Of a stretch of 64,000 nucleotides of DNA, positions 48,437-56,760 are shown one piece after another. Each line of letters begins with the position of its first letter. The stretch's first letter is position 1. The notes under the pieces are model-generated. The model ran no database searches. It was given only the letters and a program-made list of their open reading frames with translations, and was not told where the DNA came from. Where the stretch lies: assembly GCF_021864535.1 (NCBI RefSeq), contig NZ_JAKJIC010000006.1, positions 62,001-126,000 of the forward strand, read 5' to 3'. Source of the stretch: Oryzibacter oryziterrae. GTDB taxonomy: Bacteria > Pseudomonadota > Alphaproteobacteria > Rhizobiales > Pleomorphomonadaceae. Made by a program: the position numbers and the translations under genes.

Positions 48437-48619
48437 TCAGTGCAGCACCGGTTCACCTGTGTGCAGTTTCGCGATCTCATCCTTCAGCAAGAGTTTCCGT
48501 CGCTTCAATTCCTTCAGTTCAAGGCCGTCTACGCTCGGATGTTGTCCCGCTTCTTCGATTTCCCTTTCCAGGGCTGCGTGACGGCGTTCGAGCTCTGCAA
48601 TATGCGACTGGATTGACAT
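48437..48619 (-). CDS. DUF465 (YdcH-like) small helical protein
   Basis: A 60-residue protein: one helical hairpin with SHIAELERRHAALEREIEEAG and LELKELKRRKLLLKDEIAKL, the DUF465 pattern (KRRKLxLKDEI). Function unknown; likely a coiled-coil dimer. The ATG at 48619 has GGAGG upstream. Together with a plus-strand homolog 600 bp away it forms a pair of paralogs often seen near purE in Alphaproteobacteria. Confidence 0.88.
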   Translation of the reverse strand: MSIQSHIAELERRHAALEREIEEAGQHPSVDGLELKELKRRKLLLKDEIAKLHTGEPVLH

Positions 48620-48894
48620 CAAGGCCTCCTTGTTGTGGATCGCACCTCAACACCAGCATGGTGTCACATAACTGATATGAAGTCGATTCCTGAAAGCTTC
48701 AAGGTGTAACAAACGATAAATTTTTGCCTCTGAAAAGAAACGAAATTGCGTGTTTTGCGGAGATTCGCATCCGGTCAATCCCCATCCGTTTCGAGGCTTA
48801 GGACGCTGTGTTCCGAGGTGTCTGCCGCCACCTGAACTTGGCCTGCCGTGCCTGTGGAAATTATCTCTTTGCAAATGTCGCGGCCCAATGAAAA

Positions 48895-48984
48895 AGCGGG
48901 AGCAATCTGATATGGTTGGATGTGAACGAGGTTGGGTCTCCCGCTGGTCGTGCGACCGCGACATCTGAAGCGCAGATGATCGCG
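48895..48984. other. Structured intergenic segment (possible small RNA)
   Basis: Within the 580-bp gap 48620-49202 two hairpins stand out: AGCGGGAG with CTCCCGCT 35 nt later, and a long stem CGCGACATCTG / CAGATG-A-TCGCG with one bulged A. The structures are stronger than expected by chance, but there is no T-run and no recognised family. The rest of the gap shows no credible gene. Confidence 0.35.
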
Positions 48985-49202
48985 ACTGGTCGGCCTGCAA
49001 GCTTTCGAGTTGGTGGGCGAAGTTGGCATGACATTCGGTGGCTGAATGTCGTGTTATGTCCGTCGGGTTATTCGACTGGCGGTCGACGGGCTGGGGCGAG
49101 GCTGATCTCCTGAGCTTGGAGGTGTCCATCTGCAGGCCTCGTGCCTGTGTTTGGCTTCTCCTGCTGTCGTGCCGGGTAGCATGTTGTTGAAGGACGTTGC
49201 GT

Positions 49203-49409
49203 ATGGGCGATCAGGATGATGAAGCTGTGCGGCTGGAACTGGCCAGGCTGCGGCAGGAACACCGGGATCTTGATGCGGCCATTGAGGCCATGATCGCGCT
49301 GGGCTCGGGGGACAGCATTCAGATCCAGCGCCTCAAGAAGCGCAAGCTGGTCCTGAAGGACCGGATCAAGATACTCGAAAACCAGACAGTACCCGACATC
49401 ATCGCTTGA
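49203..49409 (+). CDS. DUF465 (YdcH-like) small helical protein, second paralog
   Basis: A 68-residue protein with EAVRLELARLRQEHRDLDAAIEAMI and IQIQRLKKRKLVLKDRIKIL, the DUF465 hairpin. Start ATG at 49203 with GGA-type signal upstream. It precedes purE by about 75 bp, a conserved neighbourhood. Function unknown; the clear match of LKKRKLxLKDRI to the plus/minus partner marks them as paralogs. Confidence 0.87.
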   Translation: MGDQDDEAVRLELARLRQEHRDLDAAIEAMIALGSGDSIQIQRLKKRKLVLKDRIKILENQTVPDIIA

Positions 49410-49484
49410 TCTGCTTGCCATTGGCCGGCAATTCCCTTACCGGGTGTGCGAAAGTGACTGCCGTAAACCGGGGACGTTTCGGTC

Positions 49485-49985
49485 ATGCCCGATAAACAGA
49501 CGCCATCCGTTGCCATCATCATGGGAAGCCAGTCGGACTGGGCGACCATGAAGCACGCCGCTGACACGCTGACCGCACTGGACGTGCCCTTTGCCGCCAG
49601 GATCGTCTCCGCGCATCGAACGCCTGACCGTCTGGTTGCCTTTGCCAAGGGCGCCAAGGCAGAGGGCTTCAAGGTGGTGATCGCCGGGGCTGGTGGTGCG
49701 GCACATCTGCCGGGCATGACGGCGGCCTTCACCGCATTGCCGGTGTTCGGCGTTCCCGTCGAAAGCCATGCGCTGAAAGGGCAGGACAGCCTGTTGTCCA
49801 TCGTGCAGATGCCGGGTGGCATTCCCGTGGGGACGCTGGCCATTGGCAAGGCTGGTGCCATCAACGCGGCGCTTCTCGCGTCCGCCGTGCTGGCGCTCAG
49901 CGATGACGCGTTGGCGGAGCGTCTTGAGGCCTATCGCGCCCGCCAGACGGAATCGGTTGCCTGGGAGCCTGTTGATGTCGCCTGA
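49485..49985 (+). CDS. purE: N5-carboxyaminoimidazole ribonucleotide mutase
   Basis: A 166-residue class I PurE that shifts the carboxyl group of N5-CAIR to make CAIR in purine synthesis. Motifs [31 protein letters not shown] (catalytic His), [18 protein letters not shown] and [17 protein letters not shown] are diagnostic. It overlaps the start of purK by 11 bp. Confidence 0.97.
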   Translation: MPDKQTPSVAIIMGSQSDWATMKHAADTLTALDVPFAARIVSAHRTPDRLVAFAKGAKAEGFKVVIAGAGGAAHLPGMTAAFTALPVFGVPVESHALKGQDSLLSIVQMPGGIPVGTLAIGKAGAINAALLASAVLALSDDALAERLEAYRARQTESVAWEPVDVA

Positions 49986-51069
49986 TCCCCTGAAGCCCGG
50001 CGCCATCATCGGCATTCTCGGCGGTGGTCAGTTGGGGCGGATGATTGCACTCGCTGCCGCCCGACTTGGGCTGCGCAGCCACATCTACTGCCCGGATGCG
50101 CAAAGCCCGGCCTTCGATGTCGCCTACGCGCACACCATCGCCGCCTATGACGACGAGGCGGCCTTGGCGGCCTTTGCCGAGGCGGTGGACGTCGTCACCT
50201 ATGAGTTTGAGAATGTGCCGGCGCGCACGGCGGAGATCATCGCCGCCCGCGCACCCCTCTTTCCGGATGCGCGCGCGCTTGCGACGTCACAGGACCGGAT
50301 TGTCGAGAAGAGCTTCCTGCGTGACGCGGGCGTGGCGGTGGCGCCCTTTGCGGCGGTGGACATCCCGGATGATCTTGCAGCCGCGATGGCCATCACCGGC
50401 CTGCCGGCGATCCTGAAGACCCGCCGTTTCGGTTATGACGGCAAGGGACAGCGCAAGGTGGATACGCCGTCCGAACTTGCGGCGGCGCTTGCCGAACTCG
50501 GTGGTCGGGATTGCATCCTCGAAGGCCTGGTGCCCTTCGTCATGGAGGTGTCGGCGATCGTCGTGCGGGCGCAGAGTGGCGATTGCCATGTCTATGACAT
50601 CGGCGAGAATGTGCACGTCCATCACATCCTCAAGGAGACACGCGTCCCGGCTGCGATCTCCGAGGCCACCAATGCGGCGGCCAAGGTGTTGGCGCGACGG
50701 ATTGCCGACGAGCTGGGCTATGTCGGGGTGCTCGGTGTCGAGATGTTCGTTGTGCGCGATGCTACTGGTGAGCGGCTTCTGGTCAACGAACTTGCGCCGC
50801 GCGTTCACAACTCCGGTCACTGGACGGAAGACGGGGCGGTGACCTCGCAGTTCGAAAATCACGCGCGCGCCATTGCCGGCTGGCCGATCGGCAGCGTTCG
50901 GACAATCGCACCGACCAGAATGGACAATCTGATCGGCTTCGAGGCGGATGCCTGGGAGAAGATCCTGTCTGATCCGACGGCGCGGTTGCATCTCTACGGC
51001 AAGTCCGAGGCGCGGGCCGGCCGCAAGATGGGGCACGTCAACTACGTGTCGCTGCCCGACCATAAGTGA
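49975..51069 (+). CDS. purK: 5-(carboxyamino)imidazole ribonucleotide synthase
   Basis: A 364-residue ATP-grasp enzyme making N5-CAIR from AIR, bicarbonate and ATP, the step before Pur[23 protein letters not shown] opens the protein, followed by [19 protein letters not shown] and [15 protein letters not shown], all PurK marks. The start ATG at 49975 overlaps purE in another frame, so the pair is coupled. Confidence 0.97.
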   Translation: MSPDPLKPGAIIGILGGGQLGRMIALAAARLGLRSHIYCPDAQSPAFDVAYAHTIAAYDDEAALAAFAEAVDVVTYEFENVPARTAEIIAARAPLFPDARALATSQDRIVEKSFLRDAGVAVAPFAAVDIPDDLAAAMAITGLPAILKTRRFGYDGKGQRKVDTPSELAAALAELGGRDCILEGLVPFVMEVSAIVVRAQSGDCHVYDIGENVHVHHILKETRVPAAISEATNAAAKVLARRIADELGYVGVLGVEMFVVRDATGERLLVNELAPRVHNSGHWTEDGAVTSQFENHARAIAGWPIGSVRTIAPTRMDNLIGFEADAWEKILSDPTARLHLYGKSEARAGRKMGHVNYVSLPDHK

Positions 51070-51086
51070 CTTCAGCTCGCTGCTTC

Positions 51087-51890
51087 TCAGGCGAGGGCGA
51101 CCATGTCCGTGAGGGCGGCTTCGACGTCGAAGGGTTGCTGTCGGCAGCGTCCCGACGGTTCGACCACCAGCACAGTGTTGGGCGCAACCGCTGACCACAT
51201 CTCGCGATTGGCGTCGATGGGTTCGGAGACGACGATGATGCCGTCATCGCCGGCACGCCAGTAGAGCGTCGGCGGCGTGGCGTCCGATGAGTAGCGGAAG
51301 GCGTAGAGGTTCGTGCCGTCGGTCAGGGCGGCGGTCAGCCGCAGAGGTTCGCGAACCCCGGCTTCGATCATCACCTTGCGTGTTTCGGTCAGCACATCGA
51401 ACATGGCGCGCACGGGGTCGAGTGCCAGCGTCACCTCGTCGAGCATCAGGAACATCAGCTCGGAATCGGTGGTGCCGCGCCTCAGCGCATAGCGCGCGTC
51501 GCAAAGCCGGGCTTCCAGCTTGCGGCGCACGCGTTCCCATTCGCCGATCTGGCCGTTGTGCATGAACATCCAGCGGCCGTTGACGAAGGGATGGCAGTTG
51601 ACGCGGTTGGACGGCGTGCCGGTCGATGCCCTCACATGGGCGAAGAAGAGCGACGAGCTGATCTGGTGGGTGAGGCTGCGCAGATTGTCGTCGTTCCAGG
51701 CCGGCATGGCGTCGCGGAACAGGCCCGGCTCGTCCCAGGCGCCATACCAGCCGAGGCCGAAGCCGTCGCCGTTGGTGGCGGCCAGGCACTCATTGGCGGA
51801 GTGACTTTGCCGGATCAGCGAATGGCAGGGCTTGGAGACGAGAGCCTCCAGGAAGATCGGGCGTCCGGAATAGGCGAGCCAACGGCACAT
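51087..51890 (-). CDS. Class II glutamine amidotransferase (EgtC/YafJ-like)
   Basis: A 267-residue Ntn-type glutaminase-fold protein. Starting at MCRWLAYSG makes Cys2 the N-terminal nucleophile after Met removal, as in the family; GDGFGLGWY, FFAHVRASTG, NCHPFVNGRWMFMHNGQIG and GTTDSELMF are conserved. The frame continues upstream 13 codons, but that start would bury the Cys. Relatives include EgtC of ergothioneine synthesis, yet no egt genes are here; the role is unassigned. Confidence 0.87.
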   Translation of the reverse strand: MCRWLAYSGRPIFLEALVSKPCHSLIRQSHSANECLAATNGDGFGLGWYGAWDEPGLFRDAMPAWNDDNLRSLTHQISSSLFFAHVRASTGTPSNRVNCHPFVNGRWMFMHNGQIGEWERVRRKLEARLCDARYALRRGTTDSELMFLMLDEVTLALDPVRAMFDVLTETRKVMIEAGVREPLRLTAALTDGTNLYAFRYSSDATPPTLYWRAGDDGIIVVSEPIDANREMWSAVAPNTVLVVEPSGRCRQQPFDVEAALTDMVALA

Positions 51891-52309
51891 GGTTGCGAAG
51901 ATCCGTGCGAGCAACGGTGAATTCGACATCTGCGGGGCCGGCGGTGCGCCGAATGGTGCTGCGCCAGCTTCTCAAGATTGGCAAAGTTTTTCAGTTGGAT
52001 CTTGTCGAAACTGAGATTGAGGGCAGGTTAACCTCGATATATTTTTCGAGCTGTTGCCCAATCGTCGCACATGCCTTCAAGTTGGGCGATGGGGGTCGGA
52101 AGGGCGGTTTGCGCAGGATTTTCGGCGGGAAGCCGCGATCGGTGGTGGACAGCCGGCGTCCGATTTGCTAGATACCCGTCACTCTTGCGGGGCGAAGGTT
52201 CCGCGGCGGGGGCTGCATGTCCCCCGTGCTTCGTATTTATCTTGTCGCTTGTCGTGCCTGACGCATGAGCGAAGGCTGGTGTGGGCGACCATCTACGGGA
52301 AGAAAAGGC
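51891..52309. other. Intergenic region upstream of rpsU
   Basis: About 420 bp without a convincing gene. It includes a GC hairpin GGGGG-8 nt-CCCCC at 52208-52225 in the presumed rpsU leader. The rpsU promoter must be here, but I cannot fix it. Short reading frames in the region are not gene-like. Confidence 0.4.
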
Positions 52310-52537
52310 GTGCAGGTACTCGTTCGCGACAATAACGTCGATCAAGCGCTGAAGGCCCTCAAGAAGAAGATGCAGCGCGAAGGCATCTTCCGGGAAATGA
52401 AGCTCCGTGGCCATTACGAGAAGCCGTCTGAGAAGAAGGCTCGCGAGAAGGCTGAAGCCGTTCGCCGCTCGCGCAAGCTGGCTCGCAAGCGCGCTCAGCG
52501 TGAAGGCCTGGTTGCGGTCAAGGGTCGTACGCACTGA
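52310..52537 (+). CDS. rpsU: 30S ribosomal protein S21
   Basis: A 75-residue basic protein. The GTG start gives (M)[31 protein letters not shown] and [22 protein letters not shown], unmistakable S21. AAGAAAAGG lies just before the GTG. An ATG fifteen codons upstream would add an atypical extension. S21 supports translation initiation. A terminator follows. Confidence 0.96.
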   Translation: MQVLVRDNNVDQALKALKKKMQREGIFREMKLRGHYEKPSEKKAREKAEAVRRSRKLARKRAQREGLVAVKGRTH

Positions 52538-52582
52538 TCGGCTGGTCGCCAGGATCTGCCTGTATCGATGAAGCTTGAAAGG

Positions 52583-52611
52583 GACGGCCGCGTCTGTTGG
52601 CCGTCTTTTTT
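52583..52611 (+). terminator. Intrinsic terminator after rpsU
   Basis: GACGGCC pairs with GGCCGTC (7 bp) followed by TTTTTT. Confidence 0.9.
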
Positions 52612-52702
52612 GTCATGACTGAAGCGTCCGGAATGACCGTCGCTGTGGCTAATGTCACTTTGTCGTTCTCTCCAAGGGCCGCTTGAAACTCGGGGAAGTC
52701 GC

Positions 52703-53551
52703 ATGCGGTTCCAGTTTGGCGCTCCGATTGTTCGCAATGTTATTGTGGCGATCGGTCTTGGTGCAGGTGTTGCTGCGTGTACGGGTGGATCTTCCGACAC
52801 GCCGAGCTTCGGCTCGATGGCCATCGATCCGGCAGCCGGCTCGACGGCGAACATCTCCTCGCTCACCGCTGCCATCCAGCGCGATCCCCAGAACGCTGCA
52901 AACTACAATGTCCGCGGAACTGCGCTCGGTCAGGCCGGTCGCTATGACGAAGCCCTGCAGGACTTCTCCATGGCGATCCAGCTCAACCCGGGCTTCTATC
53001 AGGCCTTCAGCAATCGCGCCCTGATCTACCGCCAGAAGGAAAACCCGCAGGCTGCTCTTGCGGACTACAATCAGGCGATCTCACTCAATGCGAGCTATGC
53101 GCCGGCTTATCTCGGACGCGGGGTGCTCTATCGCCAGTCGGGCCAGCTTGACTACGCCATGGCCGATTTCAACCAGGCGATCACCTTCAACACGTCGGAC
53201 GCCAAGCCCTATTACAACCGCGCCCTGATCTATCAGAAGCAGAACAATCACGTGCGCGCCGTTGCCGATCTGGATACGGCGATCGCGCTCGATTCCAACT
53301 CTTCCGAGCCCTATAACGCGCGCGGTCTCAGCCTGATGCAGCTCGGCAAGCTCAAGGACGCGCTCACCGACTTCTCGGCGGCGGTCAACCGCAACAAGCA
53401 GTCGGCGGAGTTCTGGACCAACCTCGGCATCGTCGAAATCCGCACGGGCGACGTGTCGCGTGGTCGCGATGCGCTCAATCGCGCGCTGATCCTCAAGCCC
53501 GGCTATGGGCCGGCACTTGAGGCTCTGCACAACGAGAAGCCGATGTCCTGA
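52703..53551 (+). CDS. TPR-repeat lipoprotein (NlpI-like)
   Basis: A 282-residue lipoprotein: signal with lipobox GVAAC (about residue 26) and then five to six TPR hairpins in tandem (AANYNVRGTALGQAGRYDEALQDFSMAIQLNP and repeats of the type YYNRALIYQKQNNHVRAVADLDTAIALD). NlpI-type lipoproteins dock murein hydrolases and proteases in the envelope; homology here is to the general architecture only. ATG at 52703 is chosen at the signal peptide. Confidence 0.87.
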   Translation: MRFQFGAPIVRNVIVAIGLGAGVAACTGGSSDTPSFGSMAIDPAAGSTANISSLTAAIQRDPQNAANYNVRGTALGQAGRYDEALQDFSMAIQLNPGFYQAFSNRALIYRQKENPQAALADYNQAISLNASYAPAYLGRGVLYRQSGQLDYAMADFNQAITFNTSDAKPYYNRALIYQKQNNHVRAVADLDTAIALDSNSSEPYNARGLSLMQLGKLKDALTDFSAAVNRNKQSAEFWTNLGIVEIRTGDVSRGRDALNRALILKPGYGPALEALHNEKPMS

Positions 53552-53635
53552 TCGGAAAGCGCTCCAGATTCAACAGTTTGAGCAGCCACTTTTCGATCAT
53601 GCCGGTTCAGCATGATCGGCGGGGCTCCAGCATTC

Positions 53636-53664
53636 AAGGGTCGTCCGCAGGGACGGCCCTTTTC
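53636..53664 (+). terminator. Intrinsic terminator after the TPR lipoprotein gene
   Basis: AAGGGTCGTCC-GCAG-GGACGGCCCTT (one G-U) followed by TTCTGTT. Confidence 0.82.
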
Positions 53665-53720
53665 TGTTGTGGCACCCACTGGAGTTTCCGCGGTTGGTCG
53701 GCCGTTGCTCACGGCAAAGA

Positions 53721-53753
53721 AAATGGCCCCAAACACAGGGTTCGGGGCCATTT
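53721..53753. terminator. Terminator at the end of the hydrogenase operon
   Basis: AAATGGCCCC pairs perfectly with GGGGCCATTT around a 13-nt loop. In the minus direction TTTTCTTT follows, ending the ferredoxin/hydrogenase transcript. Confidence 0.85.
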
Positions 53754-53811
53754 GGGGTGTGCTTCAATTGTCAGCGGGCCGGCCTGTACTTGTCAGGCCA
53801 GCGGGCTAGCC

Positions 53812-54009
53812 TCAGGCAGCAGCCGGGACGCAGGAGCCCGACGGGCAGACTTCGGCGCACTGCGGGGCATCGAAGGAGCCCTTGCACTCAACGCACTTCT
53901 TGGCATTGATGGTGTAAACCTTGCCCTTGTGGCTGATCGCCTTGTTGGGGCATTCGTCTTCGCAAGAGCCGCAAGCGGTGCAGGTGCTGGTGTCGATCAT
54001 ATAGGCCAT
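53812..54009 (-). CDS. 2[4Fe-4S] ferredoxin of the hydrogenase operon
   Basis: A 65-residue ferredoxin, last gene of the hydrogenase operon. Cluster I is Cys10-13-16-20 ([12 protein letters not shown]); cluster II is Cys39-42-51-55, with an eight-residue loop between the second and third Cys, the Alvin/FdxN-type insertion usually linked to low-potential ferredoxins such as those feeding nitrogenase. It is the probable soluble electron donor for the hydrogenase; in Rhodospirillum rubrum that place is taken by the larger CooF. ATG at 54009 has GAGGAG 8 bp upstream. A sixth-position Cys60 lies outside the motifs. Confidence 0.92.
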   Translation of the reverse strand: MAYMIDTSTCTACGSCEDECPNKAISHKGKVYTINAKKCVECKGSFDAPQCAEVCPSGSCVPAAA

Positions 54010-54068
54010 AGTCTTCACTCCTCTTCATGGTTTTGGCGCCTGCTACCTTGCAGGCGCCGGTAATCATC

Positions 54069-55178
54069 TCAGCGCTCCGTGCACGACAGGCAGGGATCAA
54101 TGCTGTTGACGATGATGGCAATGTCGGCGACCTTGGCGTCCTGCAGCATGAAGCGCAGGGCATCCCAGTTCATATACGTAGGAACACGCCACTTGACGCG
54201 TTCGGGCTGCGCGCTCTCGTTGGTGCGCAGGTAGTAGAACACTTCGCCGCGCGGGGCTTCCGTGCGGGCGATGGCCTGACCCGGCGGGATGTCGGGGCGG
54301 TCGTGGATGTGGGCGTCGCCGCCGGGCAGATCGCGCAGGCAGACACGCACGAGATCGATCGAGGTGATGGTCTCCTCAAGGCGGACCATGGCGCGCGACC
54401 AGACGTCGCCGTCGGTCTGGGTGTGGACCATCAGCGGCAGCCTGTCATAGGCGGCGTAGGTGGCCTCCCGGCGCACGTCGTAGTCGATCCCCGAACCGCG
54501 GGCGACCGGTCCGACAACGCCGCAGGTGATGGCGTTGGCGTGGGTCAGGACGCCGACGTCCTTGGTGCGGCGCAGGATGGTGCCGTTCGACTTGAAGGTC
54601 TTGATGAAGTCGCGCACTTCCGGCTCGATGCGGGCAAGCTGCGCCAGGATGTAGGCGATGCTCTTCTCGTCGACGTCGTAGCGGACGCCGCCGATGCACA
54701 TGGCGCCGATGTCCTGACGGTTGCCGAACACCGATTCGAGCGTGTCCTGGCAGATCTCACGCACCTGCATCATGTGCATGAAGTAGGTTTCGTAGCCGGT
54801 GAGATGGACCAGCAGTGCCACGTTGAAGATGTGCGAGGCGATGCGCTTCAGCTCGTCGGCGACGACGCGCAGGTAGATGCCGCGCTCGGGCACTTCGATG
54901 CCGGCGATCTTCTCGGCCGCCATGGCGAAGGTCTGCGGGTGGCTGTTGGAGCACAGCGAGCAGATGCGCTCGGTCAGAACGACGTTCTGGTAGATCGTCC
55001 GCTTGGTGGTCAGATATTCGATGCCGCGGTGGGCATGGCCGGCGTTGATGCCGACATGCTTGACCGTTTCACCTTCCACGTCGATCTTGAAGTACATGGG
55101 CTCTTCAAGGGCGACATGGAGCGGGCCGACCGGAATCGAATAGGTGGGCGCGACGGTAGGGGTGTGATCGTGGCTCAT
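54069..55178 (-). CDS. cooH: Group 4 [NiFe] hydrogenase large subunit, CooH-like
   Basis: A 369-residue catalytic subunit related to NuoD and HycE. Nickel ligands are Cys73/Cys76 in ERICSLCSNSHPQ and Cys363/Cys366 in DPCLSCTER. The C-S-L-C form of the first motif, rather than C-G-I-C, is how I recall CO-linked CooH proteins. The protein ends three residues after the last ligand, so unlike most [NiFe] enzymes it needs no C-terminal peptide removal, and no maturation protease gene is present. It reduces protons to H2 on the cytoplasmic side of the complex. ATGA overlap with cooU shows coupled translation. Confidence 0.93.
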   Translation of the reverse strand: MSHDHTPTVAPTYSIPVGPLHVALEEPMYFKIDVEGETVKHVGINAGHAHRGIEYLTTKRTIYQNVVLTERICSLCSNSHPQTFAMAAEKIAGIEVPERGIYLRVVADELKRIASHIFNVALLVHLTGYETYFMHMMQVREICQDTLESVFGNRQDIGAMCIGGVRYDVDEKSIAYILAQLARIEPEVRDFIKTFKSNGTILRRTKDVGVLTHANAITCGVVGPVARGSGIDYDVRREATYAAYDRLPLMVHTQTDGDVWSRAMVRLEETITSIDLVRVCLRDLPGGDAHIHDRPDIPPGQAIARTEAPRGEVFYYLRTNESAQPERVKWRVPTYMNWDALRFMLQDAKVADIAIIVNSIDPCLSCTER

Positions 55179-55798
55179 GCTGCACCCTTCTTGTTGGCTG
55201 CGATGCGGTCCCACAGGTCCTTGGTGCTGGCGGCATTGACCAGCGTCGAGAAGGGGATGAGCCGCTCGAGGACGGCGTTGTCGATCGAGGCGTCGAGGAA
55301 GAGGCGCGACGGATCGGGATGATCGGTGACGTTGATGGCATAGAGCTCCATCATCTCGCGCTCGTGCCAGTCCGCATTGCGGAACAGCGGCGTCAGCGAG
55401 GCGATGGCACCGCCATGCGGCACAAAGGCGACGACGGTGACGGCATCGCCGGCAATGTCGAAGTGATAGTCGATCTCGTAGGACGTGCCGTCGAGCGGCG
55501 TGCCGCCGAAGCTCTTGGCGACTTCCTTCGGCTCGGGCTCCTTGGCCTCGCCGTCCTCATTGTCCTCGTCTTCGTCCTCTTCCTCCTCTTCGGGGGCGGA
55601 GGGCTGGGTGCAGGTGATCATCGCGAGGCGACCACCCAGTTCCAGGATGAGATCGGCGACGGGCCGCAGCTCGGCGTGATTGCCAAGACCAAGCCAGACC
55701 GTGGTGACGCCGAGGGCATCGGTCTCGGTCGAGAAGTCGACGCCGGACGGGGCCACCGCGGCGATGCGGGCTTCCAGATCCTTGGGGAGACGGCTCAT
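55175..55798 (-). CDS. cooU: Hydrogenase subunit CooU-like (NuoC-type) with acidic insertion
   Basis: A 207-residue NuoC/HycE-N-type subunit that links the hydrogenase large subunit to the rest of the complex. The C-terminal block SLTPLFRNADWHEREMMELYAINVTDHPDPSRLFLD is the NuoC signature. An Asp/Glu run of about 24 residues (about 70-93, some 18 acidic) interrupts the fold before KSFGGTPLDGTSYEIDYHFDI. Such a charged insertion is unexpected in this family and probably forms a surface loop. Overlaps both neighbours by 4 bp. Confidence 0.9.
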   Translation of the reverse strand: MSRLPKDLEARIAAVAPSGVDFSTETDALGVTTVWLGLGNHAELRPVADLILELGGRLAMITCTQPSAPEEEEEDEDEDNEDGEAKEPEPKEVAKSFGGTPLDGTSYEIDYHFDIAGDAVTVVAFVPHGGAIASLTPLFRNADWHEREMMELYAINVTDHPDPSRLFLDASIDNAVLERLIPFSTLVNAASTKDLWDRIAANKKGAA

Positions 55799-56298
55799 GA
55801 CGGCACCTTCCGGTTCTTGAGATACTTGGCGCGGCACTTGGGGCAGCGCGAACGGACTTCGCCGAGCTCGGCTTCGCTGAGCGGCGGCTTGACGTTCTTG
55901 ACCATGGGCGCCGTGTTGAGAGCGGTGGCGCCGCAGTCAGAGCACTTCATGTTGGGGATCAGCCCGTGTTCGACCATGGCGAACTTGTCGGCCTGAACGT
56001 GGGCCAGGTTCCAGTCGTTGGTCTGGTGGATGGCGTCGGTCGGGCAATAGAATTCGCAGTTGCCGCAGAACACGCAGGTGTTGTGCCAGCAATCGAAGGT
56101 CATGCCATCAGGCGACTTGGCGAACTTGATCGCGCCGGCGGGGCAGACGCGTTCGCAGATGCGGCAGCCTTCGCAGTTCTCGGCGTTGAAGACAATGCGT
56201 CCGCGCAGCTTTTCGGGGGTGAAAGCCGGCCCGAGCGGGAAGGCTTCCGTTTGTGGCCCGGTTCTCAGGTTCCGGGCGAAGAGCGTCAGGAAGTTCAT
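55795..56298 (-). CDS. cooX: Hydrogenase iron-sulfur subunit CooX-like (NuoI/HycF-type)
   Basis: A 167-residue ferredoxin-like subunit with two [4Fe-4S] motifs, Cys42-45-48-52 and Cys75-78-81-85, relaying electrons from ferredoxin toward the NuoB-like subunit. The C-terminal part adds CSDCG (Cys119, 122) and CPKC (Cys152, 155), a zinc-ribbon or rubredoxin-like pair, as in HycF-type subunits. It begins 14 bp after cooL. Position fourth in the M-K-L-X-U-H order is the Coo arrangement. Confidence 0.92.
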   Translation of the reverse strand: MNFLTLFARNLRTGPQTEAFPLGPAFTPEKLRGRIVFNAENCEGCRICERVCPAGAIKFAKSPDGMTFDCWHNTCVFCGNCEFYCPTDAIHQTNDWNLAHVQADKFAMVEHGLIPNMKCSDCGATALNTAPMVKNVKPPLSEAELGEVRSRCPKCRAKYLKNRKVPS

Positions 56299-56312
56299 GG
56301 TGCTGTCTTTCC

Positions 56313-56750
56313 TCAGAGGCGTTCGCGCCAGATTTCGATGGCCTTGGCGACGCCGGCGATGATCGCCTGCGGCCGCGGCGGGCAGCCGGGCACGTTGACA
56401 TCGATCGGGATGTACTGATCGATCGGGGCCAGAACGGCGTAGCTCTCGCGGAAAATGCCGCCCGAGATCGGACAGACACCGACGGCCACCGTCACCTTGG
56501 GGTCGGGGATTTCTTCATAGAGGCGCAGCACGGCGTCCTTGACGCGCACCGTCAGCGGCCCGGAGATCAGGACGATGTCGGCATGCTTGGGGCTGCCGCA
56601 GTACTGGCAGCCGAGGCGTTCGACGTCATAGCGCGGGATCAGCGCCGTGACGGCCATCTCCACGTCGCAGCCATTGCACGAGCCGGCGTTGATCCGGTAG
56701 AGCCAGGGCGAACGGGTGGCGAGCGTTTTGAAATTGGGTATCAGACCCAT
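56313..56750 (-). CDS. cooL: Hydrogenase small subunit CooL-like (NuoB-type)
   Basis: A 145-residue small subunit with the proximal [4Fe-4S] cluster ligands Cys25 and Cys28 (GSCNGCDVEM), Cys93 (GVCPISGG) and Cys123 (PGCPPRP). This short one-cluster form is typical of group 4 hydrogenases and complex I. Start ATG with GGAGGG upstream is preferred over a longer frame. The extra pair Cys48/Cys51 (GCQYCG) is characteristic of this subgroup rather than a known cluster. It is adjacent to cooK by 10 bp. Confidence 0.94.
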   Translation of the reverse strand: MGLIPNFKTLATRSPWLYRINAGSCNGCDVEMAVTALIPRYDVERLGCQYCGSPKHADIVLISGPLTVRVKDAVLRLYEEIPDPKVTVAVGVCPISGGIFRESYAVLAPIDQYIPIDVNVPGCPPRPQAIIAGVAKAIEIWRERL

Positions 56751-56760
56751 CTTGCCCTCC

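Noticed and set aside
48647..49129. A 160-codon minus-strand frame in the DUF465 intergenic gap
   Set aside because: Codon use and composition are not gene-like, no ribosome-binding site, and no recognisable family.
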